A DNA stretch of 64,000 bases from Lentisphaeria bacterium (GCA_003526375.1 DPDG01000107.1:1-64000); one strand, 5' to 3'. Positions 35,088 through 43,179 are shown, counted from the first letter of the stretch. Notes: generated by a model from the letters alone, not told the origin. Program-made: numbers and translations.

Positions 35088-36950
35088 ATGCATATGTTCA
35101 GAACACATACATGCGGAGCGCTCAGAAGCTCCGATGTCGGTTCTAAAGTCAAGCTCTCCGGCTGGATTCACAGCGTGAGGGACCACGGCGGAGTTATTTT
35201 TATCGACCTTCGGGACCATTACGGAAAAACACAGGTCGTCATTGATCCCAAAATGCATTTCTATCAGGAGCTGGACAGATGGCGCGTCGAAACCGTCGTC
35301 TGCTTTACTGGCACTGTCGTGGCAAGGACGCCGGAGACGGTCAATCCGAAGCTGGTGACCGGAGAGATCGAGGTGGTCGCGGAGGAAATGGAAGTCCTCG
35401 GGGAAGCGGATGTCATTCCGTTCCAGATTGCCAAAGATGAGCAGGCACCCGAAGCATTGCGCCTGAAATACCGTTTTCTTGATCTGCGCCGCGAAAAACT
35501 GCATGAGAACATTCTGCTGCGTTCCAAGGTCATTTCCGAAATCCGCAGGTTCATGTGCGATATGGGATTCATGGAATATCAGACCCCGATCCTGACCAGC
35601 AGTTCGCCTGAAGGCGCACGTGACTATCTCGTTCCGAGCCGTGTCCATCCCGGCAAGTTCTATGCTCTGCCGCAGGCGCCGCAACAGTTCAAACAGTTGC
35701 TTATGGTTGCGGGATTCGACCGTTATTTCCAGATCGCACCCTGTTTCCGCGACGAGGATGCAAGAGCGGACCGTTCGCCCGGCGAGTTCTATCAGCTTGA
35801 CGTGGAGATGAGTTTTGTGACGCAGGACGATATTTTCGCCGTCATTGAAAAACTGCTCTGCCATATCTTCAAGAAGTTCAGCAGGAAAGAGATGGGGGAC
35901 GCTCCGTTTGTGCGTATCCCGTATCGTGAGGCGATGTCGAAATACGGCACCGACAAGCCCGACCTCCGCAATCCGCTTCAGATGATGGATGTTTCCAGCG
36001 TGTTTGCCGACAGCGGATTCAATGCATTTGCCTCGACCGTCAAGAACGGCGGCGTAGTCCGCGCGATCAAAGTTCCGGGAATCGGCGGCGCACAGCCCCG
36101 CAAGTTCTACGACGATATGATTGCGTTTGCCCAGAGTGTCGGTGCAAAAGGCATGGCTTACATCATCTGGACCGCGGAAGGGGAAAAGAGCCCGATCGTC
36201 AAGTTCATGAAACCTGAGGAACTGACTCGGCTGAAGGAAATGGCGGCGATTCAGCCCGGCGATGTAATGTTCTTCCTTGCCGATAAGGAGGCGAAGGTGC
36301 TTGAGATCGGCGGACAGGTCAGAACCGAGCTCGGAAACAGGCTCGGGCTCATTGATCCGAATGTGTTCAAATTCTGCTGGATCGTGGACTTCCCGATGTT
36401 TGAACTGGATGAGGAGACGAACCAGATCATATTCAGCCACAACCCGTTCTCCATGCCTCAAGGGGGAATGGATGCGCTTCTCAATAAGGAACCGCTTGAC
36501 ATCTTCGCCTATCAGTATGACATTGTCTGCAACGGCATCGAGCTCTCCAGCGGCGCAATCCGGAATCACCGCCCGGACATCATGTATAAGGCGTTCGAGA
36601 TTGCCGGTTACAAGCGCGAGACGGTGGATGAGCGTTTCGGCGGCATGATCCGCGCGTTTAAGCTCGGTGCGCCGCCGCACGGCGGCATTGCTCCGGGAGT
36701 TGACCGCATGGTGATGCTTCTGGCGGACGAGCCGAACATCCGCGAAGTCATTGCATTCCCGTTCAACCAGCAGGCGCAGGACCTCATGATGAATGCGCCC
36801 GCGGAGGTCGATATGAAGCAGCTTCGCGAGCTTCGCATCGTTCCTCTGGAGCCGGAATTGAAGTTCGAGGAGACTTTCAGGAAATTGAAAGCGGAAGCCG
36901 CCAAAATCCGGGAAATCGAACAGGCGGCGCAGGATGCGGCAAAGGCCTGA
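35088..36950 (+). CDS. aspS: Aspartyl-tRNA synthetase
   Basis: 620 residues from the ATG at 35088, which has AAGGAG (35076-35081) 6 bp upstream; the longer frame from 35028 has no ribosome site. Charges tRNA-Asp (or tRNA-Asn if non-discriminating). N-terminal OB-fold anticodon-binding domain ('KLSGWIHSVRDHGGVIFIDLRDHYGKTQVV'), class II core with 'FMEYQTPILTSSSPEGARDYLVPSR', motif 2 'FRDEDARADRSPGEFYQLDVEMSF', an inserted GAD domain typical of bacterial AspRS (about 300-410), and motif 3 'GGIAPGVDRMVMLL'. Downstream genes follow closely, so it probably heads an operon through pyrF. Confidence 0.97.
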   Translation: MHMFRTHTCGALRSSDVGSKVKLSGWIHSVRDHGGVIFIDLRDHYGKTQVVIDPKMHFYQELDRWRVETVVCFTGTVVARTPETVNPKLVTGEIEVVAEEMEVLGEADVIPFQIAKDEQAPEALRLKYRFLDLRREKLHENILLRSKVISEIRRFMCDMGFMEYQTPILTSSSPEGARDYLVPSRVHPGKFYALPQAPQQFKQLLMVAGFDRYFQIAPCFRDEDARADRSPGEFYQLDVEMSFVTQDDIFAVIEKLLCHIFKKFSRKEMGDAPFVRIPYREAMSKYGTDKPDLRNPLQMMDVSSVFADSGFNAFASTVKNGGVVRAIKVPGIGGAQPRKFYDDMIAFAQSVGAKGMAYIIWTAEGEKSPIVKFMKPEELTRLKEMAAIQPGDVMFFLADKEAKVLEIGGQVRTELGNRLGLIDPNVFKFCWIVDFPMFELDEETNQIIFSHNPFSMPQGGMDALLNKEPLDIFAYQYDIVCNGIELSSGAIRNHRPDIMYKAFEIAGYKRETVDERFGGMIRAFKLGAPPHGGIAPGVDRMVMLLADEPNIREVIAFPFNQQAQDLMMNAPAEVDMKQLRELRIVPLEPELKFEETFRKLKAEAAKIREIEQAAQDAAKA

Positions 36951-36966
36951 TCCGGAGGAGTGACCG

Positions 36967-37575
36967 ATGGCGTATGGAGTCAGGAAAGAACGCAGGCGGA
37001 GAGGGCGGAAGGCTCAACTTCTGGTGCTTCTTGCGATATCCCTGATCGCCATATGCTCGGTGATCGTCATCTGGAAAGTCGGCGAGTTTGTCTATGATTA
37101 TTATGCACGGTTTTCCAGATACGATGAATTGATTGTGAAAGCGGGGCAGCGGAATAATGTGGACCCCTGTCTGATCAAGGCTGTCATCTGGAAAGAGAGC
37201 CGTTTCGACAAACGGGCGCGCGGATTGAAAGGAGAGGTCGGGCTGATGCAGATCATGCCGGATCTTGCCGCCGCGGATTGGGCGCGGATCAAGGGGTTTC
37301 CCGCGCTTTCCCGTGGAGCCTTGTACGACCCGGAGTTGAATATTGAGATCGGATCGTGGTATCTGGGGCGCGCTCTCCGCAAGTGGAGAGCCTACCGTGA
37401 GAATATCCCGATGGCGCTGAGCGAATACAATGCCGGCGCCCGGCGTGTCAACCAATGGAAACCCGTCAGCCGTGACGGCGCTTTCCGGGAGCGCATTGCC
37501 ATTCCGTCCACACGGGACTATGTGGATGAGATCATGGTGAAGTATCAGGATTACCGCAGGAACTGGAAACCGTAA
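36967..37575 (+). CDS. Membrane-anchored lytic transglycosylase (SLT domain)
   Basis: 202 residues. A single transmembrane helix at about residues 17-38 ('AQLLVLLAISLIAICSVIVIW') anchors it in the inner membrane with the catalytic domain in the periplasm. The SLT fold is shown by 'VDPCLIKAVIWKESRFD' (catalytic Glu77), 'GEVGLMQIMP' and 'MALSEYNAGARRVNQW'. It cleaves the glycan strands of peptidoglycan, producing anhydromuramyl ends. Ribosome site 'ggaggag'. 16 bp after aspS and 18 bp before the DUF3047 gene. Confidence 0.93.
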   Translation: MAYGVRKERRRRGRKAQLLVLLAISLIAICSVIVIWKVGEFVYDYYARFSRYDELIVKAGQRNNVDPCLIKAVIWKESRFDKRARGLKGEVGLMQIMPDLAAADWARIKGFPALSRGALYDPELNIEIGSWYLGRALRKWRAYRENIPMALSEYNAGARRVNQWKPVSRDGAFRERIAIPSTRDYVDEIMVKYQDYRRNWKP

Positions 37576-37593
37576 TAAATAAAGGAGCTTTAC

Positions 37594-38298
37594 GTGAAAT
37601 TCAGCACACAGATCATGGCGGCGCTGTCCGGCGCTTTCTTTTTCTTCGGAACCTTGTCCGCAGCGGATGCGGCGGGCTGCAAGATTGATTTTACGAAGAC
37701 CATAAACGATAAGGACGGTATTACCGGATGGGTCTACAAGGGAAAACCCGGAACTGACCGTGCGAAGTTTTCGGTTGTTACGTTAGACGGGGCGAAAGTT
37801 CTGAAAGCGGAGGCGGTGGATGCTTCCGGTTCTATCCTGTTCGATATTTCCAGAATTGACTTTAAAAAATATCCGGTCATGCGCTGGAAGTGGCGAGCCG
37901 ATGTGTTGCCGGCAGGGGCGGACGGACGTTTCAGCGGCAAAGATGATCAGGCGATCGGCATTTATGTCGGCGCGGGACGCTGGTCCACGACCAGTGTGGC
38001 TTACCGCTGGGAGACCGATACCCCGAAAAAAGCCGAAGGAGATGCTTCCTATGGCATGGGCATGGTTTCCGTGAAATGGTTCTGTGTCCGTAATAAAGAG
38101 GATAAAACCGGTGTCTGGTATGTGGACGAGTGCAATATTTATGAGGCGCTCGATAAACTTTTCAAGGGCAGAATCCCGAAGAAAAATCTGGCGTTGAGCA
38201 TTTCCTGTAATTCACAATATACAAAATCCAAAGCAGTGGCTTACCTCGAATATGTCGAGTTCCTCCCGGAGCAGGCAAAAGGCAAAGAAGTCAAGTAA
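37594..38298 (+). CDS. Secreted DUF3047 protein
   Basis: 234 residues with a GTG start supported by AAGGAG 7 bp upstream. Signal peptide to about residue 27 (ADA|AGC). The mature part is a beta-sandwich with 'GSILFDISRIDFKKYPVMRWKWRADVLPAGADGRFSGKDDQAIGIYV' (region 66-112), characteristic of DUF3047. No function is known for the family. It sits between the transglycosylase and pyrF genes in the aspS operon. Confidence 0.87.
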   Translation: MKFSTQIMAALSGAFFFFGTLSAADAAGCKIDFTKTINDKDGITGWVYKGKPGTDRAKFSVVTLDGAKVLKAEAVDASGSILFDISRIDFKKYPVMRWKWRADVLPAGADGRFSGKDDQAIGIYVGAGRWSTTSVAYRWETDTPKKAEGDASYGMGMVSVKWFCVRNKEDKTGVWYVDECNIYEALDKLFKGRIPKKNLALSISCNSQYTKSKAVAYLEYVEFLPEQAKGKEVK

Positions 38299-38311
38299 GG
38301 AGTTGCAGATC

Positions 38312-39127
38312 ATGACTTTTATGGAAAAACTTTCGGCGGCGTGGAAGAAAAACAATTCACTGGTATGCGTCGGGCTTGATCCCGACCTGAAAAAGATGCC
38401 GGAGTGCGTCACCTCCCGGAAATATCCTGTTTTCGAATTCAATAAGGCGATTGTCGATGCAACGGCGTCCGATGTCTGCTGCTACAAGCCGCAGGCAGCT
38501 TATTATGCCGGTCAGGATGCCGACGACCAACTGCTTATGACGATGGAATATCTCAGGAAAAATTATCCGGAGATTCCCGTGATTCTGGACGCCAAGCGTG
38601 CGGACATCGGCAATACCACGCAGATGTATGCGCTGGAGGCTTTCGGGCGTTACGGAGCCGACGCCGTGACTGTGAATCCGTATATGGGCATGGATGCTTT
38701 GAAGCCGTTCCTTGATTACGCAGACAAAGGCGTTGTGGTTCTCTGCCGCACATCGAACAAGGGGGCGAAGGAGATTCAGGAACTGAAACTGGAAAACGGG
38801 ATGGAGCTTTATAAGCATGTTGCGGCATTGATTTCCGGTCCGTGGAACTATAACGGGAATACCATGCTGGTTGCCGGAGCGACATTTCCGCAGGAACTGG
38901 GCGAGATCCGTCGGATTGTCGGCACGACTCCTCTGCTGGTTCCGGGAATCGGCGCGCAGGGCGGCGATCTGGAAAGGGTTCTGAAATACGGATTGACGGA
39001 GGATAAGACGGGGCTTGTGATCAACTCCTCCCGCGGAATCATCTATGCTTCTTCCGGAAGTGATTTTGCGGAGAAGGCCGCGGCGGCATGCCGGGAGCTG
39101 AAAGACGCGATCAACCGTCATCGCTGA
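38312..39127 (+). CDS. pyrF: Orotidine 5'-phosphate decarboxylase (type 2)
   Basis: 271 residues from the ATG at 38312, preceded by AAGGAG; the longer frame from 38252 runs into the DUF3047 gene. Last step of UMP synthesis: decarboxylates OMP. 'VCVGLDPDL' opens the barrel, the catalytic motif is 'LDAKRADIGNT' (Asp93, Lys95, Asp98), and 'GVVVLCRTSNKGAKEIQ' and 'LLVPGIGAQGGDLERVL' are phosphate-binding strands. The length and the K-R-A-D-I-G-N-T form are those of the type 2 subfamily. Last gene of the operon, followed by a terminator. Confidence 0.96.
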   Translation: MTFMEKLSAAWKKNNSLVCVGLDPDLKKMPECVTSRKYPVFEFNKAIVDATASDVCCYKPQAAYYAGQDADDQLLMTMEYLRKNYPEIPVILDAKRADIGNTTQMYALEAFGRYGADAVTVNPYMGMDALKPFLDYADKGVVVLCRTSNKGAKEIQELKLENGMELYKHVAALISGPWNYNGNTMLVAGATFPQELGEIRRIVGTTPLLVPGIGAQGGDLERVLKYGLTEDKTGLVINSSRGIIYASSGSDFAEKAAAACRELKDAINRHR

Positions 39128-39142
39128 GCCTGTCCGGGGCAG

Positions 39143-39186
39143 GGGGTGCATCGGAAGATATCTCTCTGCGCCCCTTGTTTTGTTTG
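39143..39186 (+). terminator. Rho-independent terminator after pyrF
   Basis: GGGGTGCA (39143-39150) pairs with TGCGCCCC (39167-39174) with one G-U pair, followed by TTGTTTTGTTTG. Lies between the convergent pyrF and AraC genes. Confidence 0.6.
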
Positions 39187-39192
39187 AATATT

Positions 39193-40074
39193 CTATTGTT
39201 CCGTTCTGCCCTGTTTGCGGTAATCGCGGGGGGAGACACCGAACTGCCTCGTAAACATTTTGGAAAAATAATTGCTGTCGAGAAATCCGCATTGATGGGC
39301 GATGTCCGTAACGGAAGCGGAGGTGGAGCGCAGTTCCGCCGCGGCTTTCTCCAGGCGGAGATGAATCAGGTAGGCGATGGGGCTCCGGTTCAGGGTAGCC
39401 TGAAAGAGACGGCTCAGGGTGGGGACCGACTTGCCGAATCTGGCGGCGAGTTTTTCCAGTGTGAGTTTCTGTGGATAATGATCGTTCAGATACCGTATGA
39501 TCTGTGTGATTTCCTGTGTCTCATTGGACTGTGAGGAGTGTTGTTCAAAGGTCCGGCAGATGATGCAGAGTATCTGCATGAACAGCATTTTCATCATGAA
39601 CTGCCAGCCAGTTTTTCTTGTCTGCTGCTCGTTGTACATCTGCATTGACAATTCGTTGATTTTGAGCATGGTGTCCGGCGCCAGGGTGATACGGTCTTTG
39701 AACCGGTATTCACCGGCGAGCTGCGGGTCGGTCTCGAAGAAATGACAGTATCCGGGAGTTTTTGTCAGATCTTCCATGAGTTCCTGTAACAACTCCGGGC
39801 GGTAGAGCAGGTTGATGAGTTCCATCTGCCTCATGTTGCAGTATCCGTGCGGATCGCCGGGACGGATCAGGAATACGTCGCCCGGATAAATGGAGTAGGT
39901 GCCGTCTTTGGTCATATGCTGCCCCGAACCATGCCTGACCGCGACCAGTTCATAGAAGTTGTGATAATGCATGGTATCGAAATTACGGTTATAACTGTGC
40001 GGGTGAATGAAAATGCTTTCTTCCGGTTTGAAGTCTCTGCTGATATCCAGAAAACGCGCTTTGATTTCGGGCAT
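39193..40074 (-). CDS. AraC-family transcriptional regulator with cupin domain
   Basis: 293 residues. The N-terminal cupin has 'HYHNFYELVAVRHGSGQHM' and 'GDVFLIRPGDPHGYCNM'. The C-terminal paired helix-turn-helix has 'LTLEKLAARFGKSVPTLSRLFQATLNRSPIAYL' and 'SVTDIAHQCGFLDSNYFSKMFTRQFGVSPRDYRK'. Ribosome site AAGGAG 7 bp upstream of the ATG. Divergent from the double-motif pseudopilin gene at 40194; probably controls 40194-44640. Confidence 0.92.
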   Translation of the reverse strand: MPEIKARFLDISRDFKPEESIFIHPHSYNRNFDTMHYHNFYELVAVRHGSGQHMTKDGTYSIYPGDVFLIRPGDPHGYCNMRQMELINLLYRPELLQELMEDLTKTPGYCHFFETDPQLAGEYRFKDRITLAPDTMLKINELSMQMYNEQQTRKTGWQFMMKMLFMQILCIICRTFEQHSSQSNETQEITQIIRYLNDHYPQKLTLEKLAARFGKSVPTLSRLFQATLNRSPIAYLIHLRLEKAAAELRSTSASVTDIAHQCGFLDSNYFSKMFTRQFGVSPRDYRKQGRTEQ

Positions 40075-40082
40075 GATCCGCT

Positions 40083-40160
40083 CCTTGATCTGAATTTTGA
40101 AAAGAATATATCTTTATTTGATAAGATAATCAAGGTTTTTTCTGAATTTTAGTGTATAAT
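40083..40160. promoter_or_regulatory. Divergent control region (inverted repeat and -10)
   Basis: CCTTGAT (40083-40089) and ATCAAGG (40129-40135) form a 7-bp inverted repeat with a 39-bp spacer; the first arm covers the Shine-Dalgarno of the AraC gene. TATAAT at 40155-40160 is the likely -10 of the pseudopilin gene, but no good -35 is seen, as expected for an activator-dependent promoter. Confidence 0.4.
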
Positions 40161-40193
40161 TAATATAAAATAAATAAAAAGGAGAAATGGATT

Positions 40194-41204
40194 ATGGGAA
40201 TACATAAGGGCAGTATGAGAGAAAACAGAGTGAAAGCAGAATTTTTTACCTTGATAGAGCTCCTCATGAGGAAAAGTTGTAAGAGTGGTATTTCATTCCG
40301 GGAGCAGCAAGGCAGCGCAGGATGTTGCCAGTCCCCTGATCTTACTTCTCCATTTCTCGTTCCATTGTTGAATTGTTCTAATGTTCGATTGTTCGATTGT
40401 TTTCCGGTTCCTTCTTCCTTCCGTGTTCCCTGTTCGATATTCTTACTTCGCAGGGTGAAAACAAGAATTTTCACCCTGATCGAGCTCCTCATTGTGATTG
40501 CGATCATCGCCATTCTGGCGGGAATGCTGCTGCCGGCATTGAATGCGGCAAAGGAGAAAGCCCGCAGTATTACCTGTTTGAATAATCAGAAACAGGTAGG
40601 CGCAGGCTTTTTATCGTATATGAATGACTTCAATGATTCCATATTTCTTGTGGGACCAAATGAAGCGGGATTCCGTGCCATGCTTTCAGACGCGCCATAT
40701 TATGTGAACCAAGGCGGTTTTTACGGACAGAAATATTACAATTACCGAGTCGATCGATGTCCGTCGGCTTATTCTCCTTATAACGGAAGTTTCGATCAGC
40801 CTTATCTTACCTATGCTGCTCCGAATCCGTTGGGATTTAATTTCGGCTGGGATGGAGTGATGGCGGAGAGTGAGAACTTCACTTCCCCCAAAATGCGCTT
40901 TATTCATATGAAAAGAGTTCGAGGAGCTGTTTCGAAGCTTTGGGGATTGTGCGATTCTCAACGGGATATTTCCCATCCCAGGGAGTCATTTTCCTATGTG
41001 CAGCTGACGGACAATGCGAATAATTTTGCCGCAAGGCATGGGAAAAGTGCGGGAATATGGTTTTTTGATGGACATGCCGAGCTTTGTCTGCCATTTGAAG
41101 TTGCAAATGCGTGGTTCCGTACGACCAATCAACCAACAGTCAGAGTGTATGTACATGGTGTAATGACCAAACCAGCCAAAACAATCGTTTCGCGCTATCA
41201 GTGA
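40194..41204 (+). CDS. Pseudopilin-like protein with duplicated FTLIELL motif and 75-codon in-frame insert
   Basis: 336 residues. The prepilin motif occurs twice: 'RVKAEFFTLIELL' (about 12-24) and 'RVKTRIFTLIELL' (about 87-99). Only the second continues into IVIAIIAILAGMLLPALNAAKEKARSI. Between them is a low-quality stretch rich in Cys, Ser, Phe and Arg that does not look like a normal domain. The C-terminus carries the usual 'ARHGKSAGIWFFDGHAELCL'. Translation could start at 40194 (AAGGAG site) giving a long leader, or at a GTG at 40455 giving the normal short leader VKTRI before FTLIE. Position -1 is Ile. It precedes a secreted protein and is divergent from AraC. Confidence 0.8.
   Translation: MGIHKGSMRENRVKAEFFTLIELLMRKSCKSGISFREQQGSAGCCQSPDLTSPFLVPLLNCSNVRLFDCFPVPSSFRVPCSIFLLRRVKTRIFTLIELLIVIAIIAILAGMLLPALNAAKEKARSITCLNNQKQVGAGFLSYMNDFNDSIFLVGPNEAGFRAMLSDAPYYVNQGGFYGQKYYNYRVDRCPSAYSPYNGSFDQPYLTYAAPNPLGFNFGWDGVMAESENFTSPKMRFIHMKRVRGAVSKLWGLCDSQRDISHPRESFSYVQLTDNANNFAARHGKSAGIWFFDGHAELCLPFEVANAWFRTTNQPTVRVYVHGVMTKPAKTIVSRYQ
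40227..40492 (+). repeat. 41-bp imperfect direct repeat flanking an inserted segment
   Basis: 40227-40267 and 40452-40492 match at 33 of 41 positions without gaps, 225 bp apart, codon-aligned. The left copy ends inside the perfect 12-bp palindrome TCCTCATGAGGA (40261-40272). The right copy contains half of a perfect hairpin: CAGGGTGAAAA (40451-40461), loop CAAGAA, TTTTCACCCTG (40468-40478). Confidence 0.85.
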
Positions 41205-41388
41205 AATGAGGGGGAAGATTTAATTCACAGGCAGTGAGACCGTGATGTAAACAGCAGGCGCAGAAAGGAGAATGGCATATAAAAAAAGAAGTTTCAAAGA
41301 GCTGTATTGTTCATGTTTCGGAATATTGAAAAACAAGTTGTTATGGCAGAAACTTGCCTAGTGAACGGCTTACGGAGGAATTTGGCAA

Positions 41389-43140
41389 ATGAGTAAAGTT
41401 AGACTTTTCATACTGTTTTTATTACTTGGGGGAATGGGATGCCTATGTGCCGGCAACCAATTGATTTCTCAGCGCAGAGCAAAGCTGATTGAGTGCGGAT
41501 GGGATAATCCCACGATCCAGTTTTTTCATGATCACATCCGGGAGATTGAGAAGATTCCTTATGACGGCACCCGCTTGAAACTTGAGCGTCCGGTTCGGAA
41601 GAACGGTAAAGAAACCGTACACGGATGGCGGACTGTTACCGGTACGGAAAAATGGAATTATGAGTGGTTCGCCGAGGATTTAAGGCTCCTGAAAGAGACA
41701 AAGTCTGATATTTATACTGATAATTTTCTGCTTTTCGGTTTTCCCTCCTGTGTTCCGTGGGACGATGCGGAACGCTGGAACGTCTTTTGTCATAATACGG
41801 CGATTATGGCGAGACTTGCAAAAGAAGGCGGATTGAAGGGATTTGTACTGGATACCGAGTGTTATTCTTCGCCATTGCAATTCAAATATTATGGTAGAGA
41901 AGCGGAATATGAACAGACGAAAAAACTGGCGAGAGAACGCGGACGGCAGTTCATGAAAGCAATCGCTTCGGAATACCCGGATATGACCTTGTTTACTTTT
42001 CTGCTGTTCACAATGAATGGGCGTTTCATTAATTCCGCCTGTCCGGAAGAAACCTTGAAAAACAGTGATTACAGTTTGAAGGTGCCCTTTCTGAACGGTA
42101 TGCTGGATGAGCTTCCAGCACAGATGAAAATCGTTGAGGGGAATGAGAGCGCCGGCTATACTGCGGCCTGCAGGGAGGACTTGCTTCAGGCTTATTTCAA
42201 TGCTGTGCAAGTGATTCGGAACAGCACCTATGTGGAGAATCAGGCGAAATTGAAACAGGTGCAGGTGGGAGCTGCCATCTATCTTGATGCATATTTTGTC
42301 TGGCGTGGTGAACGGAATGAACCTTATGCGTTGTTCCAGGAACTTTCCCCGTCAGGCAAACTGGATGCTTTCCGGCGGATGCTGGGTTATACTTTGGAAA
42401 TTACCGATGAGTATGCCTGGAGCTGGGGAGAATGCGGAGAATGGTGGCCGATGCCTTTGCGCAAGCCCGCGATGGACCGCATTACTCTGATGTACCGGCG
42501 CGACCGGATGTGGGTGAATTCTGTTCCGGGAATCATGGAAGCGTTTGTCAATGCCCGGAAACCTCTGGAATCGGCTGTAAAGCTGATTCAGGAACAGAAA
42601 CTGCCGAATCTGATCAGGAATGCTTCTTTTGATGATGTGAAAAATGACGGTGCCCCTGCACACTGGGGAATCTGGGCGCGCGGCAAACAGGCTGTTATGA
42701 AAACGTTAAAGGAAAGCGGGGCAGGGAAAAAGGATGATTCGGCGGCGTTCGCAGGCAATACTCCGATTGCAACTTTTACACAGGCATTCCGGGTCAAACC
42801 GGAGGAACAGTTCCTGATTTCAGGTTATTTCAGAACCGACGGGAACGCAAAGGCAAGTATCGAAGTCGGCTGGGGATGCGGCGGGCGCCAGAGAGTGGAA
42901 CTTGAGCGGATTCTGGTCGAGCCTGTTCAAAAAACAGAGGACGGCTGGATATTCTGCAGGTCATTATTCTCCGTTCCTCCCGGCAGAGATCTGATCTTTG
43001 TGCATTTATATGTGTCCAATGCGGAAAAAGGAAAAGCATACTTTGACAAGATTGAGCTCCATCGTATTGATTACTGTCCGTTTTATCGGCAACTGTTGGA
43101 GAAAACGACGAATATGAAGCCGGATAATCCGGCTGAATGA
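41389..43140 (+). CDS. Secreted protein of unknown function with C-terminal CBM-like domain
   Basis: 583 residues. Signal peptide to about residue 21 (CLCA|GNQ). Residues 30-420 look like an alpha/beta (possibly TIM-barrel) domain with 'GLKGFVLDTECYSSP', 'FLLFTMNGRFINSACPEE', 'LDAYFVWRGERNEPY' and 'YAWSWGECGEWWPMP', where several Asp/Glu could be catalytic. The last 150 residues ('NLIRNASFDDVKNDGAPAHWGIWARGKQA' region) match the start of carbohydrate-binding modules of the CBM4/9 type. I do not recognise the catalytic family. Downstream of the double-motif pseudopilin by 184 bp and 39 bp upstream of an (alpha/alpha)6 glycosidase. Confidence 0.7.
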   Translation: MSKVRLFILFLLLGGMGCLCAGNQLISQRRAKLIECGWDNPTIQFFHDHIREIEKIPYDGTRLKLERPVRKNGKETVHGWRTVTGTEKWNYEWFAEDLRLLKETKSDIYTDNFLLFGFPSCVPWDDAERWNVFCHNTAIMARLAKEGGLKGFVLDTECYSSPLQFKYYGREAEYEQTKKLARERGRQFMKAIASEYPDMTLFTFLLFTMNGRFINSACPEETLKNSDYSLKVPFLNGMLDELPAQMKIVEGNESAGYTAACREDLLQAYFNAVQVIRNSTYVENQAKLKQVQVGAAIYLDAYFVWRGERNEPYALFQELSPSGKLDAFRRMLGYTLEITDEYAWSWGECGEWWPMPLRKPAMDRITLMYRRDRMWVNSVPGIMEAFVNARKPLESAVKLIQEQKLPNLIRNASFDDVKNDGAPAHWGIWARGKQAVMKTLKESGAGKKDDSAAFAGNTPIATFTQAFRVKPEEQFLISGYFRTDGNAKASIEVGWGCGGRQRVELERILVEPVQKTEDGWIFCRSLFSVPPGRDLIFVHLYVSNAEKGKAYFDKIELHRIDYCPFYRQLLEKTTNMKPDNPAE

Positions 43141-43179
43141 TGGAATTTAGAAAAAAGTAATGAAGAGATTATCTTATAA

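Noticed and set aside
35061..36680. 539-codon minus-strand frame opposite aspS
   Set aside because: aspS is certain on the plus strand; the antisense product has no start site or motifs.
40377..40405. Short TTCGATTG-type tandem repeat inside the pilin insert, considered as a CRISPR or variable-number repeat
   Set aside because: Only two or three imperfect units with no spacers; too short to be either.
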